Of a stretch of 15,679 bases of DNA, positions 1-6,747 are shown piece after piece. Location of the stretch: positions 1 through 15,679 of the forward strand of contig RFKJ01000717.1 in the NCBI GenBank assembly GCA_003694325.1, in the 5' to 3' direction. The translations under genes were made by a program, and so were the position numbers. Under the pieces are notes generated by a model. That model saw only the letters and a list, made by a program, of their open reading frames with translations, made no database searches and had not been told where the DNA came from. This stretch comes from Deltaproteobacteria bacterium (GTDB lineage: Bacteria > Myxococcota_A > UBA796 > UBA2385). The first letter of the stretch is position 1. Every line of letters starts with the position of its first letter.

Positions 1-5
1 ACTCC

Positions 6-752
6 ATGCCCCCCTCCACCGGTCTCGAAACGCGCGCCGAGGCCTGGGAACGGTTCGGTGTTCCCGGGCGCTGGCTGTTCACCTGCGAGCACGCCTCCCC
101 CCGGGTCCCGGCACCGCTGCGGACCACCCCCTCCGACCGGACCTGGCTGCGGACCCACTGGGGCTACGACATCGGCGCCCGCACCGCGACACGGGAGCTG
201 GTGCGGGTGCTGGGCGGTGCCGCCGTCCTGGCCCGGTTCTCCCGGTTGGTCATCGACGCCAACCGCCCGCCCGAGCACCCCGACCTCGTGCGCCAGCACG
301 TCGAGGGAGTCCCCCTGTCGTTCAACCAGCACCTCGCCGAGGCCGAGGTCCTCCGCCGGGTGCTGCACTACCACCGCCCCTACCACGACGAGATCGACGC
401 TGCGCTGGGACGGGCCCGCCGGGTCGGTACAGTGGTGCTGGTGTCGGTCCACAGCTTCACGCCGATCTGGAACCGCCGCGTCCGGCCGATGGATGTCGGG
501 GTGTTGTTCGACCGACACGAGGACCGGGCCCGCTCCCTTGCCGCGCACCTCGCCGAACCCGGGCTCCAGGTGGCGCTCAACGAGCCCTACAGCGGGCGCG
601 AGGGGCTCATCTACGCCGCGGATCGCCATGGCCGGTCCCACGGGGTGGAGCACCTGGAGCTGGAGCTGAACCAGGGTTTGCTGATCACCCCCGGACGGGC
701 CCGACGCCTGGCCCGGACCATCGCCGGCTGCCTGGCCCGCACCTGGGGCTGA
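6..752 (+). CDS. Predicted N-formylglutamate amidohydrolase (COG3931-like)
   Basis: The 248-residue soluble protein resembles the N-formylglutamate amidohydrolase family, zinc-type hydrolases that release formate from N-formylglutamate at the end of histidine degradation or act on related N-formyl amino acids. Visible signatures are FTCEHAS (25-31, the expected metal-binding E/H pair), HWGYDIGA (51-58), SRLVIDANRP (79-88), SVHSFTP (147-153) and a late acidic LELELNQ stretch (217-223). The CEHAS form (CDHAS in relatives) is typical of the COG3931 branch, whose substrate is less certain than that of HutG. There is no signal peptide, so it should be cytoplasmic. The ATG at base 6 is the first start visible, but the window begins 5 bases upstream, so a more upstream start cannot be excluded. 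No hut genes are adjacent. Its TGA stop (750-752) directly abuts the stop of the convergent methyltransferase. Confidence 0.85.
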   Translation: MPPSTGLETRAEAWERFGVPGRWLFTCEHASPRVPAPLRTTPSDRTWLRTHWGYDIGARTATRELVRVLGGAAVLARFSRLVIDANRPPEHPDLVRQHVEGVPLSFNQHLAEAEVLRRVLHYHRPYHDEIDAALGRARRVGTVVLVSVHSFTPIWNRRVRPMDVGVLFDRHEDRARSLAAHLAEPGLQVALNEPYSGREGLIYAADRHGRSHGVEHLELELNQGLLITPGRARRLARTIAGCLARTWG

Positions 753-2462
753 TCACCCCGGTTCGCCCTCCTCGGCCGCCCGGCGTTTCCGCTCGATGTC
801 CTCGAGGGTGGCGATGAGGGCCTCCGCATCCAGCTCGCCGCGACCGAAGGCGGCGTAGGCGGCGTCTACCCGGTCCAGCAGCAGCCGGTCGGCCCGCCGG
901 CGGGCGTGGGCGGCTCGGACCATGGCATCGATGCGGGCCCGGGCCTGCGGGCCCGGATCGGGCACCGCGACCCCGGCGAGATCTCCCACCCGGATCCGCG
1001 GGCGGGTCTGGCCGCCGGCGGCCTGGAGCTGCCGCCGCGCGCAGGGGGAGCGCGCTGCGGTCAGGACGAAGCCGGCCTCCCGCCGGGGGACGAGGCGCAG
1101 CCACTCGGCCGATCCGCACATCGCGGCGTCGAGTCCGTCCCGAGGGCGGGAGGCGATGGCGACGTTGTTCAGGGCCGGGCGGATCCGGGCAAACAGGATG
1201 TCTCCGTCTTCGAAGCCCACCTTGTTGCCCTGGATCTCGGCCCCGCAACGGGTCCGGGCCCGGGCGACCTCGCCGGTGGACTTGTCGATGTCGGCCAGGT
1301 CGATCTCGGTCCACGAGCGGTCGGGATCCTCCGCCGGCCGGATGATCCGCGGCGCGTACTCGGCGAGCCCGAGCAGCGGCACGGTGGGCACCCCGGTCGC
1401 GATCCCGCTGCTGCCCAGCAACACCTCCGGGTCCCACCCGGCCGTCTCGGCATCGAGCTGTCGCCACCCGCTGTCCGGACCGCCGAGGCGCAACCGGGTC
1501 AGCTCGTCCGGCTCGGTGGGATGGTAGTTCCGGCGGGCCGGGTCGTAGCCCGGGTTGGTCACCACCGCGGCCGCCCAGGGCCGGAGTCGGGCCGGCTTGC
1601 GCTCCAGGCAGAGCACGCACGCCCGGGCGCCGGTGCCGCCGAAGGGCCGGAAGATCCCCTCGGGCAGCGAGACGATGGCCCGCCGGACGAACCGGGCGGC
1701 GAGCCAGGCGCGAAGCGGCGCCTGTCGGGGGCTGGACACCACGGTCTGGGGCACCAGGACGCACAGCCGCCCCCCGGGCCGCAGCGCCCGCCAGCACGCG
1801 GCGAGGAACAGCTCGTCGCTGCCGACCTGGCTGCGGCCCTGGCCCAGGTTGGCCCGGCCCAGGGCGGCGGCATCCCCGAGGTCGATCGAGAACGGGGGAT
1901 TGGCCATCACCACGTCCCAGCGATCGCCCTCGTCGAAGACGCCCCCCTCGAACAGGGCCGGCGCCCGAAACAGGTCGGCCTCGCGCACCGCCCGCGGATC
2001 GGCGCCGTGGAGCTTGAGGTTGAGGCGGCACAGGGCCACCAGCTCGGGGTCGACCTCGATCCCGTCGACGTCGGCGCCACGGGCGTGGGCCACGACGAGG
2101 AAGCTGCCCGACCCGCAGGTCGGATCCAGCACCCGGTCCCCCGGGCCGGCCCCGGCGAGGTCGGCCATCAGTTCGACCAGCGGTCGCGGCGTGAAGAACT
2201 GGCCGTGCCGCGCCTTGAACACCTCGGGAAAGAAGCGCTCGTAGGCGAGCCCGAACAGGTCCAGCTCGCCGGTGAGCGGCAGCCGATCCAGGCCCGCCTC
2301 CGGCGGTGCGTCGGGACCCTCCAGCCACAGGTGTCGCGGCAGGTCGAGTCGGGCCGCGAGGTGCCGGCAGAGCGCGGCATAGGCCGCCCGCCCGCTGAGC
2401 CCGAAACCCCGCAGCCGATGCTCCGCCTCGACCAGTTCACGAGCGAAGGCGGCGGCCGACAT
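753..2462 (-). CDS. N-6 adenine DNA methyltransferase fused to a single specificity (TRD) domain
   Basis: This 569-residue protein looks like a type I HsdM-style methyltransferase carrying its own HsdS-like half. In order it has a short helical N-terminus (1-80), the HGQFFTP motif (86-92) common in HsdM-type enzymes, SAM-binding motif I DPTCGSGSF (113-121) and catalytic motif IV NPPF (188-191), which indicate transfer of a methyl group from S-adenosylmethionine to adenine N6. From about 380 to 540 follows a target-recognition domain with the HsdS-typical pattern of a conserved F/GDILFARIRP segment and a later CGSAEWLRL segment, then a C-terminal helix rich in Arg/Lys/Glu. No nuclease domain, HsdR or separate HsdS is nearby, so it may be a solitary epigenetic enzyme or one half of a system split elsewhere. 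The start is supported by GAGGAA eight bases upstream. It follows the flavodoxin-like gene by 42 bases. Confidence 0.85.
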   Translation of the reverse strand: MSAAAFARELVEAEHRLRGFGLSGRAAYAALCRHLAARLDLPRHLWLEGPDAPPEAGLDRLPLTGELDLFGLAYERFFPEVFKARHGQFFTPRPLVELMADLAGAGPGDRVLDPTCGSGSFLVVAHARGADVDGIEVDPELVALCRLNLKLHGADPRAVREADLFRAPALFEGGVFDEGDRWDVVMANPPFSIDLGDAAALGRANLGQGRSQVGSDELFLAACWRALRPGGRLCVLVPQTVVSSPRQAPLRAWLAARFVRRAIVSLPEGIFRPFGGTGARACVLCLERKPARLRPWAAAVVTNPGYDPARRNYHPTEPDELTRLRLGGPDSGWRQLDAETAGWDPEVLLGSSGIATGVPTVPLLGLAEYAPRIIRPAEDPDRSWTEIDLADIDKSTGEVARARTRCGAEIQGNKVGFEDGDILFARIRPALNNVAIASRPRDGLDAAMCGSAEWLRLVPRREAGFVLTAARSPCARRQLQAAGGQTRPRIRVGDLAGVAVPDPGPQARARIDAMVRAAHARRRADRLLLDRVDAAYAAFGRGELDAEALIATLEDIERKRRAAEEGEPG

Positions 2463-2504
2463 GCCGGGGGTTCCTCGTCCGGGTTCGCGAGCGACCGGAC
2501 CCGG

Positions 2505-2942
2505 TCACCGGATCCGGACCATGCACTCCGCCGGGATGATGTGCTCCTGGTGGCGAGGGCGCAGCAACCAGTAGCCATGCGCCGCCACGAAGTCCGCCCC
2601 CATCTCCAGGATCAGCCCCTTCATCCGGTCGAAGGTGGTCCCGGGGCGCAGTTCGTACACGCAGAACAGGGCGACCTTCTTCTCATCGAGATCCTCGAGA
2701 TCCTCGATGAACTTCGTGAGGGCCGGCGTCGGCCCCACCCCCTTGATCCCCAGGCCGAAGACCGGGGTGCCGATGACGAGCCCGGCATAGGGCGTGATGT
2801 CCACCGGTCCGTCCTGGATGCGGTGCACGTCCACCAGGAAGGCCCGCTGTTCGAGCATCTCCTTCATGCGGGGCACGACCCGCCCGCAATAGCCGCGGGT
2901 GTCGTCGAACAGGATCAGCAGACGGAGGGGTCGGAACGGCAT
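2505..2942 (-). CDS. Flavodoxin-like fold protein
   Basis: This 145-residue protein has the alternating beta-alpha pattern of a flavodoxin: an N-terminal strand LRLLILFDD (6-14), a loop TRGYCGR (15-21) where flavodoxins bind FMN phosphate, a central LVIGTPVFG (55-63) matching the family's 'iGtPvyg' strand and loop, and a later KVALFCVYE strand. The phosphate loop lacks the usual T/S-x-T-G-x-T series, so FMN binding is uncertain and the protein may be a degenerate relative, for instance of flavodoxin-type oxidoreductase accessory proteins. There is no signal peptide or membrane segment, so it should be cytoplasmic. The Shine-Dalgarno upstream of the ATG is weak. It is the first of two minus-strand genes, with the methyltransferase next; no functional link between them is evident. 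Confidence 0.65.
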   Translation of the reverse strand: MPFRPLRLLILFDDTRGYCGRVVPRMKEMLEQRAFLVDVHRIQDGPVDITPYAGLVIGTPVFGLGIKGVGPTPALTKFIEDLEDLDEKKVALFCVYELRPGTTFDRMKGLILEMGADFVAAHGYWLLRPRHQEHIIPAECMVRIR

Positions 2943-3137
2943 GGTGCGCGGGGCCTATCCCCCGTGCCGCGCGTGGTCCACCCTCTCCCCCGCCCCGGCC
3001 CCGGGGTGCAAAGCCTGGGTCAAAGGACGGCGGGGACCGCGGGCTCGTCTTGACCCCCCTCCGATGGCCACGGTAAGCACGGGTGGTTCCAAACAAACCC
3101 TCGTGCGCCTCGATGCGCACGGCATCGGGAGATCTCC
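2943..3137. other. Divergent intergenic region
   Basis: These 195 bases separate the flavodoxin-like gene (leftward) from the GYF/SH3 gene (rightward) and should hold both promoters. A TTGACC at 3050-3055 points right but has no good -10 partner. I see no clear hairpin or repeat. Confidence 0.5.
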
Positions 3138-4142
3138 ATGGCGCGATGGCTGGTGACGCAGGGTGACCGGCAGTTCACGGTCCAGGACCTGGGCGAGCTG
3201 CAGCAGCTCGCTCGGGACGGCAAGCTGGGGCCGGGCGACATGATCCAGCCGCCGGGCGCCTCCGACTGGCTGTACGCCTCCGAGCTGCCCGAACTGGCCT
3301 CGGAACTCCAGCAGGGCGGCGGTGGACCGGACTACGACGACGACGACCTGCCCCGCCCCAACCGCACGCCGCTCATCATCGGCGTGCTGGTCGTGCTCCT
3401 GGCGGTCGCCGGCTACGGGTTCTTCTACTTTGCCCAGAAGGTCCCCGAGGCCCAGAACCTGGACCTGTTCGGCGAAGGAGGGCTCCAGCTCACCGAGATG
3501 CTGGTCACCGCCGATCCCGCTCCTCTCCGCGCCCAGCCCGATGGCAAGACCATCGCCTCGATCCCCAAGGACAGCAAGGTCCAGCTCCTGGCCAAGCGCG
3601 GGGACTGGTACCAGGTCGAGCACGACGGCCAGCAGGGCTGGGTGAAGGTGGACGAGGTCGTTCCCGGCTACTTCTTTGCCGACAAGGAGACCCGCCAGGA
3701 CTACGACCCGATCTACAACCCGGACCGCTACATCTTCGTCAAGAACGCGAGCTGGATGCAGCTCCCCGACCAGCGGCGCGACAACATCACGGTCTTCCAG
3801 CTCATGCTGGCGAACAAGAGCAAGTTCGACATGACCGACATCGTCCTGCTCGCCACCATCAAGGACAAGAACGGCAACGTCCTGGAGACGAAGGAGGTGC
3901 CGCTGGAGGGGACGGTGAAGGCCTTCAGCGACACCATGGTCGGCACCCTGGCGCCCGCCGACGACGACCCCGACGGGGAACCCCGGCTGATGACCGAGAG
4001 TTCCTTCGCCGAGCTGGCCAAGGACGACGAAGACCTGCAGCTCCGCTGGTCGCCCGGCATCGAGGTGCAGCTCTCGACCCAGGGCTTCGTCGAGGCCAAC
4101 ATCGACATGCTGCAGGTGCGGGCCATCCCCAAGCAGATCTGA
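3138..4142 (+). CDS. Membrane protein with N-terminal GYF_2 domain and periplasmic SH3b domain
   Basis: The protein of 334 residues is not a named family member but its architecture is readable. Residues 1-55 match the GYF_2 pattern (WLVTQGDRQFTVQDLGELQQL, then GDMIQPPGASDWLYASE), a predicted small protein-binding module. A Gly/Asp-rich linker with an acidic run (60-72) leads to one transmembrane helix (about 77-98). Residues 119-172 look like a bacterial SH3 domain, with LRAQPDGKTIASIPKDSKVQLL and GDWYQVEHDGQQGWVKVDEV, often a cell-wall or ligand-binding module. The remainder (185-334) is beta-rich and recalls FxLYD-type domains. The likely topology is GYF_2 in the cytoplasm and SH3b plus the C-terminus outside, suggesting a bridge between an inner partner and the envelope. 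GGGAG six bases before the ATG supports the start. It is transcribed alone or with the lipoprotein 480 bases downstream. Confidence 0.8.
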   Translation: MARWLVTQGDRQFTVQDLGELQQLARDGKLGPGDMIQPPGASDWLYASELPELASELQQGGGGPDYDDDDLPRPNRTPLIIGVLVVLLAVAGYGFFYFAQKVPEAQNLDLFGEGGLQLTEMLVTADPAPLRAQPDGKTIASIPKDSKVQLLAKRGDWYQVEHDGQQGWVKVDEVVPGYFFADKETRQDYDPIYNPDRYIFVKNASWMQLPDQRRDNITVFQLMLANKSKFDMTDIVLLATIKDKNGNVLETKEVPLEGTVKAFSDTMVGTLAPADDDPDGEPRLMTESSFAELAKDDEDLQLRWSPGIEVQLSTQGFVEANIDMLQVRAIPKQI

Positions 4143-4380
4143 GCAACCCCTCCCGGTCGACCGGAGCGGCCGCCCCCCGGCCCGGATGGTGGATGGGGCG
4201 CAGCGGCTCCCTCGCCCCGCCCCAGCCTGACCCGCCCACCCCGCGGCTCGATCCGCCCGGCTTCAGCGCGGTGTCCCTCGGCCCGGCCGCTGGACCGACC
4301 GGCGCACGCAGTCCGGCAGGTCCCGATTTGCCCGGCTATCCTGCGGGATGCCGACCGGAGCCTGTCCCTGTGCGGTGACG

Positions 4381-4425
4381 GTGCGTGGGCGACCGGGTGC
4401 GTGCGCGACGGGTGCATGCGCGACG
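4381..4425. repeat. Three imperfect tandem repeats of about 15 bases
   Basis: Units start at 4381, 4397 and 4412 and share the pattern GTGC-G/A-TG-G/C-GCGAC. The first unit is 16 bases long, the second 15, and the third matches over 14. Their role is unknown; they lie about 200 bases upstream of the lipoprotein gene. Confidence 0.6.
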
Positions 4426-4487
4426 ACGGGGCGCCACCGCACCAGGCTGGTGGCGACGCCACGGATTGCCGCCCGACAGAGGTAATC

Positions 4488-4497
4488 GAAAATTTTC
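4488..4497. promoter_or_regulatory. AT-rich palindrome GAAAATTTTC
   Basis: This is a perfect 10-base palindrome in an AT-rich patch of an otherwise GC-rich region upstream of the lipoprotein. It could be an operator or part of a promoter, but no clear -35/-10 pair was found around it. Confidence 0.3.
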
Positions 4498-4546
4498 TCA
4501 TGCGATGGAGGCCTGGCGGGCCGCAAACCATCCATCGTGACATTTT

Positions 4547-4558
4547 TCGACAAGTCGA
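4547..4558. promoter_or_regulatory. Inverted repeat TCGAC-AA-GTCGA
   Basis: A perfect 5-base inverted repeat with a 2-base spacer lies 64 bases before the chosen GTG start of the lipoprotein. It is a candidate protein-binding site; its function is inferred only from symmetry and position. Confidence 0.3.
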
Positions 4559-4610
4559 TCCTTCGACCGCCGCGTGGCCCGTCTACCTTCCATCCACCCC
4601 CGCTTCCCGT

Positions 4611-4614
4611 GGAG
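4611..4614 (+). promoter_or_regulatory. Shine-Dalgarno GGAG deciding the lipoprotein start
   Basis: GGAG lies 8 bases before the GTG at 4623. It supports this start over more upstream in-frame GTG (4401) and ATG (4500) codons, neither of which would leave a signal peptide at the N-terminus. Confidence 0.6.
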
Positions 4615-4622
4615 CGCCCCGC

Positions 4623-5192
4623 GTGCATCGCGTCTTCGCCCTGCTTCCGCCGATCGTCCTGCTGGCCTGTGCCGGGGGCACAGAGAGCCGGGTCATCGAT
4701 CGGGGCGCACCGGTCGGAGACACCGGGGCCCCGCAACCCCAGGACGACGCCCTCGACACCGGGGACGCCGGAGGCGTCACGCTGGGCGACGATGGCGGAA
4801 GCGGGGACTCGGCCTGCACCCTGGACGACCTGCAATGGGACGCCGGTGTCCGCCGCAGCGACGATCCGCCGGACGGCTCCCGCGACCAGCTCCACGAGGG
4901 CGAGCCGGTGACCGCCGTCGGCCGGGTGAGCAACCCCTGCGATGGCCCGGTCACCATCGAGCAGCCCGAACGCTGCCTGGTCAGCGGCTTCGACCTCGTG
5001 GAGGTCGAAACCGGCACGGGTCGCTACCAGGCGCTGGACTGCTACGAGAGCACCCGCCAGACCGAGCTGGACAGCGGGGAGAGCGCCGAGACGGCCCTGG
5101 ACTGGGGGCAACTCGATCCCGGCGACTACCTGCTGACCGCCCACTTCGCCGTCGACGGCCGCGTGGCGACCACCACCTTCATCGTTCGCTGA
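4623..5192 (+). CDS. Small Asp-Thr-Gly-rich lipoprotein
   Basis: The product, 189 residues from GTG, is not recognised by name. It begins with a short signal peptide (R3, hydrophobic 4-15) ending in the lipobox LLAC with Cys16 as the lipidation site, so it should be anchored to a membrane and face the periplasm or surface. Residues 17-63 form a low-complexity linker rich in Asp, Gly and Thr, of a kind frequent in lipoproteins of Myxococcota-like genomes. The C-terminal half is a compact beta-type domain with several cysteines; its ending, with a Trp-Gly-x-Leu-Asp-Pro-Gly-Asp-Tyr-x-Leu-x-Ala pattern, faintly resembles BsuPI-like domains (intracellular proteinase inhibitor family). That assignment is speculative. 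It is convergent with nuoN, 58 bases away. Confidence 0.75.
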   Translation: MHRVFALLPPIVLLACAGGTESRVIDRGAPVGDTGAPQPQDDALDTGDAGGVTLGDDGGSGDSACTLDDLQWDAGVRRSDDPPDGSRDQLHEGEPVTAVGRVSNPCDGPVTIEQPERCLVSGFDLVEVETGTGRYQALDCYESTRQTELDSGESAETALDWGQLDPGDYLLTAHFAVDGRVATTTFIVR

Positions 5193-5205
5193 CCCGCCCC
5201 CCGAC

Positions 5206-5233
5206 GGCGTGCGGGCGACGGCGATCGCACGCC
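5206..5233. terminator. Hairpin between convergent lipoprotein and nuoN genes
   Basis: GGCGTGCG (5206-5213) pairs perfectly with CGCACGCC (5226-5233) around a 12-base loop. It sits in the 58-base gap between two convergent stops, where a two-way terminator is expected. There is no clear T-tract, so termination is inferred. Confidence 0.45.
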
Positions 5234-5250
5234 CCGCCGTGCCGGGCCAC

Positions 5251-6747
5251 TCAGACGCCGCCCCAGGCGGCGAGGCTGAGCAGGCTGTCCTGGGCCACCT
5301 CGATGAGCGAACCCGGCACCAGCCCGAACACCAGCACCGCCACGGTCGCCACACCCAGCACCCCCAGCGCCGCGGGGTTCATCGCCAGCTCCACCCGGTC
5401 GGCAGGCTCGGGGTGCATGTACATCACCACGATGGGCCGCAGGTAGTAGTAGATGCCGATGGCCCCCCCGATGGCACCGACCACCGCGATGCCGATGGCC
5501 CCTCCCTCGATGGCCGCCGCGAACAGGTAGAACTTGCCGACGAAGCCCATGGTCGGCGGCACGCCGGCCAGGGAGAGCAGGCAGATGCTCAGGGCCAGCG
5601 CCACCGCCGGGTGCCGGTCGGCGAGGCCGCCCAGCCGGCTGATCCGGGTGTCCTCGACGCCGTCGCGGGTGAAGAAGGACAGGACGGCGAAGGCGCCCAC
5701 CGTCATGACGGTGTAGGCCAGCAGGTAGAACAGGATCCCCCCGAGCCGGGGGTTGTCGGCCAGGCCGGCGGCCGGGGCGCCCACCAGCGCCATCAGGAGG
5801 TAGCCGGCGTGCCCGATGGAGCTGTAGGCGAGCATGCGCTTGAGGTCATCCTGGACCAGGGCCCCGATGTTGCCCATGAGAATGGTGCCCGCCGCGATGA
5901 GCCACAGGGCGGTGTGGAACTCGAGGTTCTGCCCCAGCAGGGCCACCAGCAGCACCCGGGACAGGGCGGCAAAGGCCGCGGCCTTCACCCCGGTCGCCAT
6001 GAACGCCGTCACCGGGGTCGGCGCCCCCTGGTAGACATCGGGGGTCCACATGTGGAACGGCGCCGCCGCGACCTTGAACCCGAAGCCGACCAGCAGCAGG
6101 GCCACGCCGACACCGATCAGCGGGTTGCCCGCGATGCCGTTGCCCTCGATGGCGAACCACTGGGCCACCGCCGAGATCCGGGTGCTGCCGATGCCGCCGT
6201 AGACGAAGGCGATCCCCATCAGCAGGAAGCCGGACGCGAAGGCACCCATCACGAAGTACTTGAGCGCAGCCTCCGCCGACGCCAGCTCGCCGCGGTTGAT
6301 GCCGCACAGCACGTACACGCCCAGGCTCATCACCTCCAGCGAGATGAAGAGCAGGATGAGGTCGTTGGCCGATCCCATCAACATCATCCCGAAGGCGACG
6401 AACAGCACCAGCGGGTTGAATTCCGGCACGTCCACGTCGATGCGCCGCAGGAAGTCGTGACTGATGAGCAACGCCCCCGCAGCGGCGAGCAGCACGATGA
6501 AGTTGAGGAAGAAGCCGAAGCCATCCACCGCCATGGCGCCGGCGAAGGCTTCCCGCGGCACGTCCACCGCCTGCATGTTGAGCAGGTTGAGCACCGCCGC
6601 GGTCGCCAGCCCCATCAGGCTCACGCCCATGGAGATGGTGGCGTTGCGCTGCTTGAACATCACGTCGTGCACCAGCACGAGCAGCGCGAACACGAAGACC
6701 GCGATCTCCGGCCCGATGAAGTTCAGCTCTCCAGGGTCGAACATCAC
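5251..6747 (-). CDS. nuoN: NADH-quinone oxidoreductase subunit N
   Basis: NuoN (498 residues) is one of the three antiporter-like subunits in the membrane arm of respiratory complex I and translocates protons when NADH is oxidised by quinone. The sequence is highly hydrophobic with about 14 transmembrane helices. Family landmarks are present: Glu138 in ISLEVMSLGVYVL, Lys225 in GFKVAAAPFHMWTPDVYQGAPTP (split here at its centre), Lys255 in ATGVKAAAFA, and the KRMLAYSSIGHAGYLL helix; these Lys/Glu residues correspond to the known proton-channel residues of the E. coli enzyme. The length is normal. The GTG start at 6747 overlaps the nuoM stop by four bases; the next codon is an ATG (6744) and either could be used, with GGAGG just upstream. 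It is the last gene of the operon. Confidence 0.95.
   Translation of the reverse strand: MMFDPGELNFIGPEIAVFVFALLVLVHDVMFKQRNATISMGVSLMGLATAAVLNLLNMQAVDVPREAFAGAMAVDGFGFFLNFIVLLAAAGALLISHDFLRRIDVDVPEFNPLVLFVAFGMMLMGSANDLILLFISLEVMSLGVYVLCGINRGELASAEAALKYFVMGAFASGFLLMGIAFVYGGIGSTRISAVAQWFAIEGNGIAGNPLIGVGVALLLVGFGFKVAAAPFHMWTPDVYQGAPTPVTAFMATGVKAAAFAALSRVLLVALLGQNLEFHTALWLIAAGTILMGNIGALVQDDLKRMLAYSSIGHAGYLLMALVGAPAAGLADNPRLGGILFYLLAYTVMTVGAFAVLSFFTRDGVEDTRISRLGGLADRHPAVALALSICLLSLAGVPPTMGFVGKFYLFAAAIEGGAIGIAVVGAIGGAIGIYYYLRPIVVMYMHPEPADRVELAMNPAALGVLGVATVAVLVFGLVPGSLIEVAQDSLLSLAAWGGV

Larger units (their letters stand above)
4143..4622. other. 480-base intergenic region with repeats and palindromes
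   Basis: No convincing gene was found. It contains a 12-base palindrome just after the upstream stop (4153-4164), a bulged hairpin at 4334-4352, three imperfect 15-16-base tandem repeats (4381-4425), and a locally AT-rich stretch (about 4483-4560) with two palindromes. An ORF frame open from 4401 simply extends the downstream lipoprotein frame leftward and has no signal-peptide character, so I treat it as noncoding. Confidence 0.5.

Noticed and set aside
906..3053. A 715-codon plus-strand frame opposite the methyltransferase and flavodoxin-like genes
   Set aside because: Compositionally a shadow; the minus-strand frames carry clear motifs (DPTCGSGSF, NPPF, IGTPVFG).
3050..3079. TTGACC followed by GTAAGC/TAAGCA as a plus-strand promoter
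   Set aside because: The -35 is fair but the -10 matches poorly at both 17 and 18 base spacing.
4263..5354. A 363-codon minus-strand frame over the intergenic region and the small lipoprotein
   Set aside because: No domain, biased composition, and it conflicts with the lipoprotein's signal peptide, lipobox and Shine-Dalgarno on the plus strand. Its VAHAP repeat only reflects the tandem DNA repeat.
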